From [Eubacterium] cellulosolvens LD2006 (GTDB taxonomy: Bacteria > Bacillota > Clostridia > Lachnospirales > Lachnospiraceae), in contig NZ_JHXY01000010.1 of assembly GCF_000621585.1 (NCBI RefSeq), positions 62,001 through 126,000 of the forward strand: a DNA stretch of 64,000 nucleotides, in the 5' to 3' direction. The translations under genes and the position numbers were made by a program. This document shows, piece after piece, positions 44,186 to 53,625 of the stretch (positions are counted from its first letter, which is position 1; each line of letters opens with the position of its first letter). The notes beneath the pieces were generated by a model that saw only the letters and a list, made by a program, of their open reading frames with translations, was not told where the DNA came from and did not search any database.

Positions 44186-45112
44186 ATGATGAGTGCAAAG
44201 AGGAAAATTATGACGGCTGCTGCTCTTGCGGCTGTGATGACGGTGTCTGCGCCGCTGAACGTTTACGCGGATATCGCGCCGGGAACTACCTATGTGGCGC
44301 TCGGAGCGGATCTCACCGAGGAGCAGAAGACGCAGGTGCTTGGACTTCTCGAGGTGTCTGAAGAGGAACTCGCGCAGGATAAGGTGGTTACCATCACCAA
44401 CGCGGAGGAACATCAGTATCTCGACAGTTATATCGATTATGACACGATTGGAACGACCGCGATCTCCAGCACAAAGGTTATCGCACAGAAGTCAGGATAC
44501 GGCATTCATGTCACGACGAAGAATGTCGGCTACTGTTCGGTAGAGATGTATCAGAATGCTCTCGCCACATCGGGCGTGAAGGACGCAGATGTCATTGTGG
44601 CAGGTCCGATCCCTGTCAGCGGCACGGCGGGGCTTCTCGGGGCGATGAAGGCCTATACAGAGATGTCCGGCGAGGAACTGAAGGCGGAGAATGTGGACGC
44701 GGCCACGGACGAGCTTGTCACGACCAGTAAACTCGGCCAGAACATCGGCGATCCGCTGAAGGCTTCCGAACTCATCGCCGCCGCAAAGACAAAAGTTGCG
44801 GAGGCGGCAAAGGAGAATAACGGAGAACTCAGCGACGAGCAGATTGACAAAATCGTTGTGGAGCTGGCCGCAAAGCTCGAGATCACACTTTCGGACGAGG
44901 ACAAGCAGCGGATTATCGAGTTGCTGAAGAAGATTCCGAATCTCGACATTGACATCTCGGATCTCAAGAGCCAGGCTGCCGGTATTTACGAGAAGCTCAC
45001 CAAACAGGGGATCGATTTTGGAATTACGAAAGAGAAGGCGGTCGGCCTCTTCGGAAGGATTGCGGAGTGGTTCCGCTCGGTCGGAAGCTGGTTCGCGGAT
45101 CTGTTTGACTGA
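44186..45112 (+). CDS. Secreted DUF1002-domain protein
   Basis: 308 residues; ATG behind GGAGAGAGGG. A signal peptide (about 1-29, cleavage near VYADIAP) is followed by the DUF1002 region (about 35-250), similar to B. subtilis YpuA: TYVALGADLTEEQKTQVL, a Gly-rich YGIHVTTKNV, and VIVAGPIPVSGTAGLLGA. The C-terminal half is helical and acidic and ends in an aromatic segment (EWFRSVGSWFADLF) that could contact the membrane. The role of DUF1002 proteins is not established. Single gene followed by two hairpins. Confidence 0.9.
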   Translation: MMSAKRKIMTAAALAAVMTVSAPLNVYADIAPGTTYVALGADLTEEQKTQVLGLLEVSEEELAQDKVVTITNAEEHQYLDSYIDYDTIGTTAISSTKVIAQKSGYGIHVTTKNVGYCSVEMYQNALATSGVKDADVIVAGPIPVSGTAGLLGAMKAYTEMSGEELKAENVDAATDELVTTSKLGQNIGDPLKASELIAAAKTKVAEAAKENNGELSDEQIDKIVVELAAKLEITLSDEDKQRIIELLKKIPNLDIDISDLKSQAAGIYEKLTKQGIDFGITKEKAVGLFGRIAEWFRSVGSWFADLFD

Positions 45113-45129
45113 GGGTAAGGAATAAAACG

Positions 45130-45166
45130 GAAGCAGGATCGCCGTTTTGGTGATCCTGCTTCATAG
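45130..45166 (+). terminator. First hairpin after the DUF1002 gene
   Basis: GAAGCAGGATC, loop, GATCCTGCTTC; no U tract. Confidence 0.55.
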
Positions 45167-45170
45167 GCTG

Positions 45171-45218
45171 GGGCTGTCGCATTAGAGGATATATTCCTGA
45201 TGCGACAGCCCCGTTTTG
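45171..45218 (+). terminator. Second hairpin, intrinsic terminator
   Basis: GGGGCTGTCGCAT, loop, ATGCGACAGCCCC, GTTTTG. Confidence 0.85.
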
Positions 45219-45313
45219 TGTTTAATACCGATATGATCGCATAGCTTGCGATTGTTCAAAGTCTTCGCTGATAATCAATGAAGAACAGAAACGTTTCCTG
45301 TCAATGCATGTAG

Positions 45314-45838
45314 TCAGGAATCGAAGAACTGCTGTCCGTCGTCTGTCACGAGGCGCTCGTTCTTCGGATACTCGTAGATCGCTTCGTTGTCCTTATTTGT
45401 CTCGAGATAATCGGCGAATTTTGCGGCGTGCCACTTCGCGATGGCAAGATTGTGCAATTCGAAGTTTCCGCAGTTTACTGCGGTGGCTCCCGGAACGGTT
45501 TCTGCGGAGGCCGCGGAGCGGAAAGCACGAAGCAGAAGATCCTGAATCTCCTTCGGCTTCCGGCTTCCCTTCAGGATGAGATAGAAGCCGGTCAGGCAGC
45601 CCATGGGACCCCAGTAGATGACTTCGTCTTTCCAGTCGGGATCATTGCGCAGGAAAGTGGCAATGAGATGCTCCAGGGAATGCATGGCCGAAACGTCAAC
45701 GGCCGGCTCAACGTTCGGACGGGTGACTCTGACATCATAGGTTGTGATGATGCTTTCTCCCACCTGATCCTGTCGGCTTATGAAAATGCCGGGAATGATT
45801 TTTGTATGGTCAACGGAAAAGCTTGGTATTAAATCCAT
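45314..45838 (-). CDS. luxS: S-ribosylhomocysteine lyase
   Basis: 174 residues from ATG 45838 behind AAAGGAG. Converts S-ribosylhomocysteine to homocysteine and DPD, the autoinducer-2 precursor, as part of the activated methyl cycle. Metal ligands in HSLEH (His53, His57) and a later Cys in NCGNFELHN; the catalytic Cys81 lies in GPMGCLTGFY. The protein is complete. Neither pfs nor metK is next to it. Confidence 0.97.
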   Translation of the reverse strand: MDLIPSFSVDHTKIIPGIFISRQDQVGESIITTYDVRVTRPNVEPAVDVSAMHSLEHLIATFLRNDPDWKDEVIYWGPMGCLTGFYLILKGSRKPKEIQDLLLRAFRSAASAETVPGATAVNCGNFELHNLAIAKWHAAKFADYLETNKDNEAIYEYPKNERLVTDDGQQFFDS

Positions 45839-45946
45839 ATGAAAGTCTCCTTTGATCTGTGTGAGAATATATGTGTTCTTCGAGACCAATTATAGCATGA
45901 GGGCATGGAAAAGAAACACGGATTCACAGAAATGTTGCGCTGTGTT

Positions 45947-45981
45947 AAAAAAAAGAGGTACAGGAAAGTCCCGTACCCCAT
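45947..45981 (-). terminator. Rubrerythrin gene terminator
   Basis: Minus strand: GGTACGGG, ACTTT loop, CCTGTACC, then CTTTTTTTT. Confidence 0.88.
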
Positions 45982-46078
45982 ATATTCCGTACCTGCATCC
46001 GCCTCTGCCGCGGGGATATTTGAAGAATCCCTTCCGAAGTCCCCTGAAAGACAAAGCGGACGGTCTACACGCAGGCGC

Positions 46079-46654
46079 TTACTTGAAGTATCTCTCCAGA
46101 AGCCCCTTGAAGGCCTTGCCGTGTCTTGCCTCATCGCGTGCCATCTCATGAACGGTGTCGTGGATGGCGTCGAGGTTGAGCTCTTTGGCTCTTTTTGCAA
46201 GGGCAGTCTTCCCTTCTGTTGCACCGTACTCGGCGTCCACGCGAAGTTCAAGGTTCTTCTTTGTGGAAGTGGTGATGACTTCACCGAGGAGTTCGGCGAA
46301 TCTGGCGGCGTGGTCTGCCTCTTCGTAGGCAGCTTTCTCGTAATAGAGGCCGACCTCCGGATAACCTTCGCGGAATGCGACGCGTGCCATTGCGAGATAC
46401 ATACCTACTTCCGAGCACTCGCCCTGGAAGTTGCCGCGAAGATCCTCTTTGATCTCTTCCGGCACGTCGGAGGCGATTCCTACCACGTGCTCAGCAGCCC
46501 AGCTGAGCGATTCGCCCTCCGTCATCTTCTCAAATTTGGATTTCGGCTGTTTGCAGGTCGGGCATTTCCAGTCGTCCGGAAGATCTTCGAATTTCACGCC
46601 CTCCACGTCCTCGTCATAAATGTGTCCGCATACTGTGCATTTCCATTTCGCCAT
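46079..46654 (-). CDS. Reverse-type rubrerythrin (N-terminal rubredoxin domain)
   Basis: 191 residues from ATG 46654, which lies 8 bp after AAAGGTGG; GTG/ATG codons just upstream are too close to that site. The rubredoxin-like domain comes first (about 1-45; [10 protein letters not shown] and CPTCKQPKS give four Cys iron ligands). The diiron ferritin-like domain follows (about 50-191), with EE/EH iron motifs in [18 protein letters not shown] and MARDEARHG. This domain order is that of the reverse rubrerythrins of Clostridium, which reduce peroxide or oxygen with electrons from NADH-rubredoxin reductase. It protects the many radical enzymes of this genome. Confidence 0.95.
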   Translation of the reverse strand: MAKWKCTVCGHIYDEDVEGVKFEDLPDDWKCPTCKQPKSKFEKMTEGESLSWAAEHVVGIASDVPEEIKEDLRGNFQGECSEVGMYLAMARVAFREGYPEVGLYYEKAAYEEADHAARFAELLGEVITTSTKKNLELRVDAEYGATEGKTALAKRAKELNLDAIHDTVHEMARDEARHGKAFKGLLERYFK

Positions 46655-46734
46655 TGTCATATCCACCTTTCATGTACAAATGAGATTTCAATGTATTCTT
46701 TTAAAAAAATAATTGTCACTGATTTAATCATATT

Positions 46735-46772
46735 AAAAAGAGACCGGATGTCAAGCATTCGGTCTCTTTTGG
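46735..46772 (-). terminator. Terminator downstream of nrdG
   Basis: AAAAGAGACCG, loop, CGGTCTCTTTT: symmetric. It lies 108 bp beyond nrdG, past a repeat copy. Confidence 0.8.
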
Positions 46773-46810
46773 TTCCGTAGAAAAACGGCGATTGGAATTG
46801 TAACATTTTT

Positions 46811-46857
46811 TCTCATAGGGAATTGTCGCGCGTTCCCTATGAGACGAAACGCTCCGC
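46811..46857 (-). repeat. Dispersed repeat copy
   Basis: TCTCATAGGGAATTGTCGCG then CGTTCCCTATGAGACGAAAC, GCTCCGC. Orientation is given by the tail, which reads on the plus strand, so here it is opposite to the adjacent gene. Confidence 0.8.
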
Positions 46858-46879
46858 ATGAATCCTTCGCAAGGAGGTT

Positions 46880-47443
46880 TTACATCTCTGTCCGCTGCAG
46901 GCCTGCGCCTGCAACATGAAGAATCTCATGATCACGTTCCCTTTCTTTCGGCGGTTTGTATCCGTGCAGGCCGATCAGACGCTGGTTGCTGCTTCCGCGG
47001 AAGAGGAGTGTCACATCATGGAGCTCCTCGACAAATTCTCCGTCGACAATGCAGTCGACCAGGGAGAGGATTTCTTCTGTGTCATCCGTGTAGACGCGGC
47101 CTCCGGGCATCAGATCCCGGTCGTAGGTGTATCCTGTGTAACACCAGATATCTTTTTCCGGATAGGTTTTGCGGACGCGTCGGAGAAGAGAGGCGACGGC
47201 GCCCTGGTTTTCCGGCTCAAAGGGTTCGCCGCCGAGAACGGTCAGACCCTGTATGTAGGCCGGCGCCAGAAGCTCCAGGATGTGGTCCTCTTCTGTTCTG
47301 GTGAAGGGCTTTCCGTAATGAAAGTCCCAGGTCATCGCGTTGAAGCAGCCCTTGCAGTGGTGACGGCAGCCGGAGACGAACAGACTGATCCGTACACCGG
47401 GGCCGTCCGCAATATCAAATTCTTTAATAGCAGCGTAATTCAT
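46880..47443 (-). CDS. nrdG: Anaerobic ribonucleoside-triphosphate reductase activating protein
   Basis: 187 residues. Radical-SAM cluster motif CRHHCKGC (Cys26, Cys30, Cys33) following DIADGPGVRISLFVSG, the NrdG hallmark, and GGEPFEPEN for SAM. Generates the glycyl radical on NrdD, encoded 12 bp upstream in the same operon. ATG follows AAGGAGAA. Cytoplasmic, oxygen-sensitive. Confidence 0.97.
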   Translation of the reverse strand: MNYAAIKEFDIADGPGVRISLFVSGCRHHCKGCFNAMTWDFHYGKPFTRTEEDHILELLAPAYIQGLTVLGGEPFEPENQGAVASLLRRVRKTYPEKDIWCYTGYTYDRDLMPGGRVYTDDTEEILSLVDCIVDGEFVEELHDVTLLFRGSSNQRLIGLHGYKPPKERERDHEILHVAGAGLQRTEM

Positions 47444-47455
47444 AGTTCTCCTTCA

Positions 47456-49687
47456 TCAAAGGTGGAGTACTCTGTCCTTGATTTCCTCTGTTCGTCCCTG
47501 GTTCCAGAACTGGGTTCCGATATACCCGCAGGTACGGCGGGCAACGGACATCTTGCTCTGATCCGTATTTCCGCAGTTCGGGCAGATCCAGATCAGTTTG
47601 CCGTGCGGATCCTCTTTGATCGAGATCTCGCCGTCATAGCCGCAGGTCTCACAGTAGTCGCTCTTTGTGTTCAGTTCCGCGTACATGATGTTCTCGTAGA
47701 TGAATTTCATGACGGAGAGGACGGCGGGGATGTTCTCCTGCATATTCGGCACCTCGACGTAGCTGATGGCTCCGCCCGGAGAGAGTCTCTGGAATTCGGA
47801 TTCGAACCGAAGCTTTGTGAAGGCGTCGATGTTTTCGCGGACATTTACATGGTAGCTGTTCGTGATGTAATTGTGATCTGTGACATCCTTGATGATGCCG
47901 AAGCGCTTCTGCAGGCACTTGGCGAACTTGTAGGTTGTGGACTCCATCGGCGTTCCGTACAGTGAGTAGCTGATGTTCTCGGCTTTTCTCCACTTCGCGC
48001 AGTAATCATTGAGTGTCTGCATGACTTTGAGTGCGAATGGCTTCGCCTCTTCGTCGGTGTGACTCTTTCCGGTCATGTATACGCACATTTCGTACAGTCC
48101 GGCGTAGCCGAGGCTGATGGTCGAGTAGTTGCCGTAGAGCAGACGGTTGATGGTCTCTCCTTTTTTCAGGCGGGCGAGTGCGCCGTACTGCCAGAGAATC
48201 GGCGCAACATCGGACGGTGTGTCCAGAAGTCGTTCGTGGCGGGCGCGGAGAGCGCGGTGGCAGAGTTCCAGTCTCTCATCGAAAATCTTCCAGAAGGCGT
48301 CCATATCTCCCTTTGAGGAGAGCGCAACATCAACGAGGTTGATGGTGACAACGCCCTGGTTGAAACGTCCGTAGTATTTGTGTCCGGAGATGGAGGCATT
48401 GCCTGCGTTCGCCTTGTTGTCGGCGTTGCAGAGACCCTCCGCGTTGTTTTCGCTGTCCGGCGTCAGGAAACTGCGGCAGCCCATGCACGGATAGACATCT
48501 CCGTTTTTGTATTCTTTCATTTTCTTCGCGGAGATGTAGTCCGGAACCATTCGTTTGGCGGTACACTTCGCGGCGAGTTCTGTCAGGTAGAAGTACTCGG
48601 AATCCTCCGAGATATTGTCCTCGTCAAGCACATAAATCAGCTTCGGGAAAGCCGGCGTGATCCACACGCCCTTTTCGTTCTTGACGCCCTTCATACGCTG
48701 TACGAGAACCTCTTTGATGATGGCGGCGAGATCCTTTCTTGTCTGTCCGTCCGGAACCTCGTCGAGATACATGAACATCGTGACGAATGGAGCCTGTCCG
48801 TTACAGGTCATGAGGGTGATGAGCTGGTACTGGATGGTCTGGATTCCGCTTTTCAGCTCCTCGGCAAGGCGGCGCTCGGTGATGCGGTTGATGATATCCT
48901 GATCCATTGGCTCACCGGTCTCTTTTCGCTCGGCGATGACCTCGCGCTTGATCTTCTGGCGGCTGATATCCACGAACGGAGCAAGGTGTGCCAGCGTGAA
49001 GGACTGACCGCCGTACTGGTTGGAGGCAACCTGCGCCACGATCTGTGTAGTGACATTGCAGGCGGTGAAGAAGCTGTGCGGCTTCTCGATCAGCGTCTCG
49101 CTGATGACCGTACCGTTCTGAAGCATATCCTCGAGGTTGATGAGGTCGCAGTTGTGCTCTTTCTGTGCGTAGTAATCGGAGTCGTGGAAGTGAATGATGC
49201 CCGCCTCGTGGGCGCGGACGATCTCCTCCGGGAGAAGAATTCTTCTGGTGAGGTCTTTGCTCACTTCGCCGGCCATGTAGTCGCGCTGCGTGGAGTTGAT
49301 GACAGGATTCTTGTTGGAGTTCTCCTGCTTTACTTCCTCATTGTTCTGATCGATCAGGGCGAGGATACCGTCATCGGTCGTGTTGGATTTTCTCGCGAGA
49401 GTTCTCTTGTAGCGGTAGCGCACATACTTCTGCGCAACCTCATAACCACGCATCTCCATGATACCGGTCTCGACCATATCCTGGATGTCCTCGACGTTCA
49501 CGGCGTGTGTGGAGGCGTGAACCTTGGCGGCTACATTCTCAGTGATCGCCTGAATCTGATAGTTGTTCATCTGATGGATCCTGCCGACCTCTTTGTTGGC
49601 CTTCATGATCGCGTTGTAGATCTTCTTGCGGTCAAAAGCCACTTCTTCGCCGTTTCGTTTGATGACATTGGTTTTCTTTGTGCTCAT
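47456..49687 (-). CDS. nrdD: Anaerobic ribonucleoside-triphosphate reductase
   Basis: 743 residues from ATG 49687 (GGGAGG, 6 bp). An N-terminal ATP-cone (about 1-95; VIKRNGEEVAFDRKKIYNAI) provides allosteric control. The catalytic barrel ends with a zinc site (CETCGYDGE ... CPNCGN) and the glycyl-radical motif RRTCGYIG with Gly721. Supplies deoxynucleotides without oxygen. Co-transcribed with nrdG. Two NrdR-type boxes lie upstream. Confidence 0.97.
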   Translation of the reverse strand: MSTKKTNVIKRNGEEVAFDRKKIYNAIMKANKEVGRIHQMNNYQIQAITENVAAKVHASTHAVNVEDIQDMVETGIMEMRGYEVAQKYVRYRYKRTLARKSNTTDDGILALIDQNNEEVKQENSNKNPVINSTQRDYMAGEVSKDLTRRILLPEEIVRAHEAGIIHFHDSDYYAQKEHNCDLINLEDMLQNGTVISETLIEKPHSFFTACNVTTQIVAQVASNQYGGQSFTLAHLAPFVDISRQKIKREVIAERKETGEPMDQDIINRITERRLAEELKSGIQTIQYQLITLMTCNGQAPFVTMFMYLDEVPDGQTRKDLAAIIKEVLVQRMKGVKNEKGVWITPAFPKLIYVLDEDNISEDSEYFYLTELAAKCTAKRMVPDYISAKKMKEYKNGDVYPCMGCRSFLTPDSENNAEGLCNADNKANAGNASISGHKYYGRFNQGVVTINLVDVALSSKGDMDAFWKIFDERLELCHRALRARHERLLDTPSDVAPILWQYGALARLKKGETINRLLYGNYSTISLGYAGLYEMCVYMTGKSHTDEEAKPFALKVMQTLNDYCAKWRKAENISYSLYGTPMESTTYKFAKCLQKRFGIIKDVTDHNYITNSYHVNVRENIDAFTKLRFESEFQRLSPGGAISYVEVPNMQENIPAVLSVMKFIYENIMYAELNTKSDYCETCGYDGEISIKEDPHGKLIWICPNCGNTDQSKMSVARRTCGYIGTQFWNQGRTEEIKDRVLHL

Positions 49688-49788
49688 CGGAATCCTCCCT
49701 GTGATGCTGTGTCTGTAAGGTGCATTGGTATTGTGCATTATATGCGAAAATTGTATTTCTGCACGCTGGAATATGTGCATGTTCACTA

Positions 49789-49798
49789 CTATATTTAG
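49789..49798. promoter_or_regulatory. Putative NrdR box (proximal)
   Basis: CTATATTTAG, matching the core CwATATaTwG of the NrdR box, about 100 bp before nrdD. Confidence 0.4.
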
Positions 49799-49817
49799 GC
49801 TTTTTCAAAAAAATAGA

Positions 49818-49831
49818 CACAAGATCTTGTG
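49818..49831. promoter_or_regulatory. Perfect 14-bp palindrome upstream of nrdD
   Basis: CACAAGATCTTGTG. Possible operator; no regulator family is assigned. Confidence 0.35.
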
Positions 49832-49928
49832 CTCTTTCATCATACCGCAATCGGGCTGTCTTGTGAAGATGCAAAATTGTACAAGAAATCCTCTACAATT
49901 TGGGCGAAATTCTATCCACTGAAAAGAA

Positions 49929-49938
49929 CTATATATAG
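49929..49938. promoter_or_regulatory. Putative NrdR box (distal)
   Basis: CTATATATAG, a perfect core. It lies 140 bp from the proximal box, farther than the usual pairs. Confidence 0.4.
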
Positions 49939-49990
49939 AAAAGAGCGGAGGAGTACACACTAAATGTTGTGCACAAAAGCCTCCGCCTCT
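49939..49990 (-). terminator. proS terminator
   Basis: Minus strand: GCGGAGG ... CCTCCGC, then TCTTTTC. The loop region contains the palindrome TTGTGCACAA. Confidence 0.75.
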
Positions 49991-50057
49991 GTTCAAATTG
50001 TATAACGATAATCGAAAATGAGATGAATTGTGCGAAAATCAGACACAATTTATGCGA

Positions 50058-51497
50058 TCAATATGCTTTTCCCCAGTAAACCATGGCTTTGGCCGGTTTT
50101 CCGCAGCATACGCACTTGTCGCTGAGCTGAATCTGTTTGAACGGCATACAGCGGCTGGTCGCCGTTGTGTCTGCCTTGATCTGTTCCTCGCAGGCCTTGT
50201 CTCCGCACCACATCGCGCGCACGAAGCCGGGTTTGGTGTTAACGGTCTCTTTGAACTCGTCGTAGGTAACGGCGTCGTAGGTGTGGGACTCGAGATGTGC
50301 TCTCGCGCGGTCGAGCATCTCCTTCTGGATGGTCTCAAGGAGTTCTGCTGTCTTATTGGCGATTTCATCAATAGAAACAACGAGTTTCTCGCGGGTATCG
50401 CGGCGCGCGAGAACTGCGGAGCCGTTCTCCACATCCTTCGGGCCGAGCTCGACACGTACCGGAATGCCGCGCATCTCCTGCTCGGAGAATTTCCAGCCCG
50501 GACGTTTGTCTGTGTCGTCCAGATCCACACGGATACCTGCTGCGGCAAGTGTATCTTTGATCTCGCCGGCTTTGTCGAGAACGCCCGCGGCATCCTGGCG
50601 GATCGGAATGATCATCACCTGTGTCGGAGCGATCCGTGGCGGAAGGACAAGACCGCTGTTGTCTCCGTGAACCATGATCATGGCGCCGATGACACGGGTG
50701 GTCATTCCCCAGGAGGTCTGGTGAACATGTTTGAGTGTGTTGTCTTTATCGGTGTACTGCACATCGTACGCCTGCGCGAAGATGTCGTCGAAGTTGTGGC
50801 TTGTACCGGACTGAAGGGCTTTTCCGTCGTGCATCAGCGCCTCTACGGTGTAGGTGTGCTTTGCTCCGGCGAATTTTTCTTTCTCCGTCTTCTGTCCTTT
50901 TACAACCGGAATCGCGAGATCGTTCTCAAGGAAGTCCGCATAGACGTTCAGCATCTGAACGGTTCTCTCCTCAGCCTCTTCCGCTGTGGCGTGAGCGGTG
51001 TGTCCCTCCTGCCAGAGGAACTCGCGGGAGCGAAGGAACGGGCGGGTGGTCTTCTCCCAGCGGAGAACAGAGCACCACTGGTTGTAAACCTTCGGCAGAT
51101 CCTTGTAGGACTGGATGTCCTTTGCGTAGAAATCGCAGAAAAGTGTCTCGGAAGTCGGACGGATGCAGAGACGCTCCTGAAGCTTCTCCGCGCCGCCGTG
51201 GGTTACCCAGGCAACCTCCGGGGCAAAACCGTTGACAAGCTCTGCCTCTTTATTAAGAAGATTCTCCGGAATGAGCATCGGCATGTACACATTTTTTACG
51301 CCGGTGGCTTTGAAGCGCTCGTCGAGATCACGCTGGATATTCTCCCAGATCGCGTAACCGGCCGGCTTGATTGCCATACAGCCCTTGACGCTTGTGTAAC
51401 CGATGAGGTCTGCTTTGATGCAGACGTCTGTATACCATTGTGCGAAATCATCTTCCATGGAAGTGATCTGCTCTACCAATTTCTTATCCTTTGCCAT
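50058..51497 (-). CDS. proS: Prolyl-tRNA synthetase, short (archaeal/eukaryote-like) form
   Basis: 479 residues; ATG behind CAGGAG. Class II catalytic core without the bacterial editing insertion: motif 2 region [32 protein letters not shown] and motif 3 [17 protein letters not shown], quoted in part. The C-terminal zinc-binding extension carries CGDKACEEQ ... CVCCGKPAK. This ProS type is usual in many Clostridia. It charges tRNA-Pro. No T-box is seen in the 190-bp leader region. Confidence 0.96.
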   Translation of the reverse strand: MAKDKKLVEQITSMEDDFAQWYTDVCIKADLIGYTSVKGCMAIKPAGYAIWENIQRDLDERFKATGVKNVYMPMLIPENLLNKEAELVNGFAPEVAWVTHGGAEKLQERLCIRPTSETLFCDFYAKDIQSYKDLPKVYNQWCSVLRWEKTTRPFLRSREFLWQEGHTAHATAEEAEERTVQMLNVYADFLENDLAIPVVKGQKTEKEKFAGAKHTYTVEALMHDGKALQSGTSHNFDDIFAQAYDVQYTDKDNTLKHVHQTSWGMTTRVIGAMIMVHGDNSGLVLPPRIAPTQVMIIPIRQDAAGVLDKAGEIKDTLAAAGIRVDLDDTDKRPGWKFSEQEMRGIPVRVELGPKDVENGSAVLARRDTREKLVVSIDEIANKTAELLETIQKEMLDRARAHLESHTYDAVTYDEFKETVNTKPGFVRAMWCGDKACEEQIKADTTATSRCMPFKQIQLSDKCVCCGKPAKAMVYWGKAY

Positions 51498-51626
51498 GAT
51501 GAACTCCTGTCTGTAATAGATTTATATTCTGAAAAAATCGTGATTTTCCTGTCTGTCAGCTGTCATATCGGAACAAAGACAGCATTTAAATTCTAAACTG
51601 TACAGAAACCTTTTTCAAGTCTAATC

Positions 51627-51656
51627 TTGTGCCGGAAGAGGAAAAACGGGTATAAT
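51627..51656 (+). promoter_or_regulatory. cca promoter
   Basis: TTGTGC, 18 bp, TATAAT. Confidence 0.6.
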
Positions 51657-51699
51657 GGATACCTGTTGAAAAGGAGAATGACAGGAGGAAAAGGTGCAT

Positions 51700-53067
51700 A
51701 TGAAAATAAAGATGCCATCTACCGTTTGCGCGGTTCTGGACGCCCTGCAGGCGGCGGGCTTCGAGGCCTATGCGGTCGGGGGCTGCGTGCGGGATTCCAT
51801 TCTCGGAAGAACTCCGCAGGACTGGGATATCACGACTTCGGCCCGCCCCGAAGAGGTAAAAAAAATTTTCGACCGCACAATCGATACCGGGATTCAGCAC
51901 GGAACCGTCACGGTGATGATCCGCGGAAAACAGCATGAAGTCACGACCTACCGGATGGACGGGGAGTACACGGACTGCCGTCACCCGGAGGAGGTCACCT
52001 TTACCTCGAGTCTTGCGGAGGATCTGCGGCGGCGGGACTTCACGATCAATGCGATGGCGTATAACGATAAAGAGGGACTTGTGGATCTCTACGGAGGTGT
52101 GGAGGACCTTGGCCGCCACGTCATCCGCTGTGTGGGCGACCCGATGGAACGGTTCGGCGAAGACGCGCTTCGCATTATGCGGGCTGTCCGTTTTTCCGCG
52201 CAGCTGGATTTTGGAATAGAAGAGGAGACGTTGCAGGCGGTGCGCGCGCTGGCGCCGAATCTTTCGAAGATCAGTGCGGAGAGAATCTGTATGGAACTGA
52301 CGAAGCTGATTGTCTCCGGTCACCCGGATTATCTGCGGATTGCCTATGAGACTGGGATCACAAAGATGATCCTTCCGGAATTTGACGCGATGATGGAGAC
52401 GGAACAGAACAATCCGCACCATATGTACAGTGTCGGCGAACACACACTTGCCGCCATGAAAGCTGTCAGAAATGATCGGATCCTGCGGTTCGCGCTGCTG
52501 TTTCATGATGTCGCCAAGCCTGTCTGCAGGACGACGGACGAGGAGGGAATTGATCATTTCTTCGGACACGGAAATACGGGAGCCGAGATGGCAGGCAGAA
52601 TCATGCGCCGTCTGAAGATGGATAACGACACGATCCGGACGGTAAAAACGCTTGTTACCTACCACGATTGGCGTCCGGAGCCCGCGGAGAAAGCTGTCCG
52701 ACGTATGATCAATAAGGTCGGCAGGGAGTTGTTTCCTCTGCTTCTCTGTATGCAGGAGGCGGATACCGCGGCGCAGAGCGAGTGGCAGAGAGAAGAAAAA
52801 CTTCAGAAGATTGCGCAGACCGGGGAAATTGCCGCGAAGATTTTTTCGGAAGATCAGTGCGTGGATCTGAAATCGCTGGCGGTCAACGGCGGTGATCTTC
52901 TGCGGATGGGAGTGCAGAAAGGACCGGAGATCGGACGGCTGCTTCAACTCGCGCTCGAGGAGGTGCTCGATGACCCCGCACGCAACGAAAAGGCTTATCT
53001 GACGGCGTTTATACAGAAAAATATAGGGGCATGCGTTGACAAAGATGGGCGCGTAGAGTATAAGTAA
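51700..53067 (+). CDS. cca: CCA tRNA nucleotidyltransferase
   Basis: 455 residues from ATG 51700; GTG 51694 in the same frame is a possible alternative. Nucleotidyltransferase head: YAVGGCVRDSILGRTPQDWDI with the catalytic GG...DWDI pattern, then RRDFTINAMAY and the ERICMELTKL neck motif. The C-terminal region has an HD domain (HHMYSVGEHTLAAM, FHDVAKP), giving phosphohydrolase potential. Adds or repairs the 3' CCA end of tRNAs; neither tRNA in this window encodes CCA, so the activity is needed here. It precedes hup, whose promoter lies in its 3' end. Confidence 0.95.
   Translation: MKIKMPSTVCAVLDALQAAGFEAYAVGGCVRDSILGRTPQDWDITTSARPEEVKKIFDRTIDTGIQHGTVTVMIRGKQHEVTTYRMDGEYTDCRHPEEVTFTSSLAEDLRRRDFTINAMAYNDKEGLVDLYGGVEDLGRHVIRCVGDPMERFGEDALRIMRAVRFSAQLDFGIEEETLQAVRALAPNLSKISAERICMELTKLIVSGHPDYLRIAYETGITKMILPEFDAMMETEQNNPHHMYSVGEHTLAAMKAVRNDRILRFALLFHDVAKPVCRTTDEEGIDHFFGHGNTGAEMAGRIMRRLKMDNDTIRTVKTLVTYHDWRPEPAEKAVRRMINKVGRELFPLLLCMQEADTAAQSEWQREEKLQKIAQTGEIAAKIFSEDQCVDLKSLAVNGGDLLRMGVQKGPEIGRLLQLALEEVLDDPARNEKAYLTAFIQKNIGACVDKDGRVEYK
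53036..53064 (+). promoter_or_regulatory. hup promoter inside the 3' end of cca
   Basis: TTGACA, 17 bp, TATAAG; a near-consensus promoter whose start would be about 4 bp after the cca stop. Confidence 0.7.
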
Positions 53068-53101
53068 ATTTGTATTATTTTGATTAGTGAAGGAGAATAC
53101 C

Positions 53102-53377
53102 ATGAATAAAACAGAATTAATCGCTGCTATTTCCGAGCAGACAGAGCTTACAAAGAAACAGTCCGAGGAGGCTCTGAAAGCTTTTGTAGATGTTGTCGCA
53201 GACGCTCTCAAGAAGGGGGACAAGGTTCAGCTCGTTGGCTTCGGTACGTTCGAGGTGTCCGAGAGAGCTGCCCGCACGGGAAGAAATCCGCGCACAAACG
53301 AGACCATCGAGATCGCGGCTTCCAGAACTCCGAAGTTTAAAGCAGGAAAAGCTCTGAAGGATCTTGTGAAAGAATGA
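53102..53377 (+). CDS. hup: DNA-binding protein HU
   Basis: 91 residues; ATG 53102 behind AAGGAG. Histone-like fold: two N-terminal helices ([20 protein letters not shown]), [13 protein letters not shown], and the DNA-clamping arm [17 protein letters not shown], with the conserved Pro and [11 protein letters not shown] end. Dimeric chromosome-compacting protein. Its stop overlaps the next start (ATGA). Confidence 0.97.
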   Translation: MNKTELIAAISEQTELTKKQSEEALKAFVDVVADALKKGDKVQLVGFGTFEVSERAARTGRNPRTNETIEIAASRTPKFKAGKALKDLVKE

Positions 53378-53613
53378 GACTCGATAAGTATCTTAAGGTT
53401 TCAAGACTGATTAAGCGGCGCACGGTGGCCAACGAGGCCTGTGACGCCGGCAGGGTACTCCTTAACGATAAGCCGGCGAGGGCGTCAGCGCCTGTGAAAG
53501 CCGGCGATACAATAGAAATATTGTTTGGTACAAAATCTGTAAAGGTCGAGGTTCTGGACGTCCAGGAGACGGTCCGGAAGGAGAGTGCGCAGGAGCTGTA
53601 CCGCTATATTTGA
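53374..53613 (+). CDS. rqcP: RqcP/YabO S4-domain RNA-binding protein
   Basis: 79 residues. S4 domain from the first residue ([22 protein letters not shown]) with [13 protein letters not shown] and GDTIEI. In Firmicutes, RqcP acts with RqcH on stalled 50S subunits in ribosome quality control (alanine tailing). It overlaps hup by 4 bp. In spore formers yabP and yabQ follow; here divIC follows 12 bp later. Confidence 0.94.
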   Translation: MRLDKYLKVSRLIKRRTVANEACDAGRVLLNDKPARASAPVKAGDTIEILFGTKSVKVEVLDVQETVRKESAQELYRYI

Positions 53614-53625
53614 CAGGTGATAATT

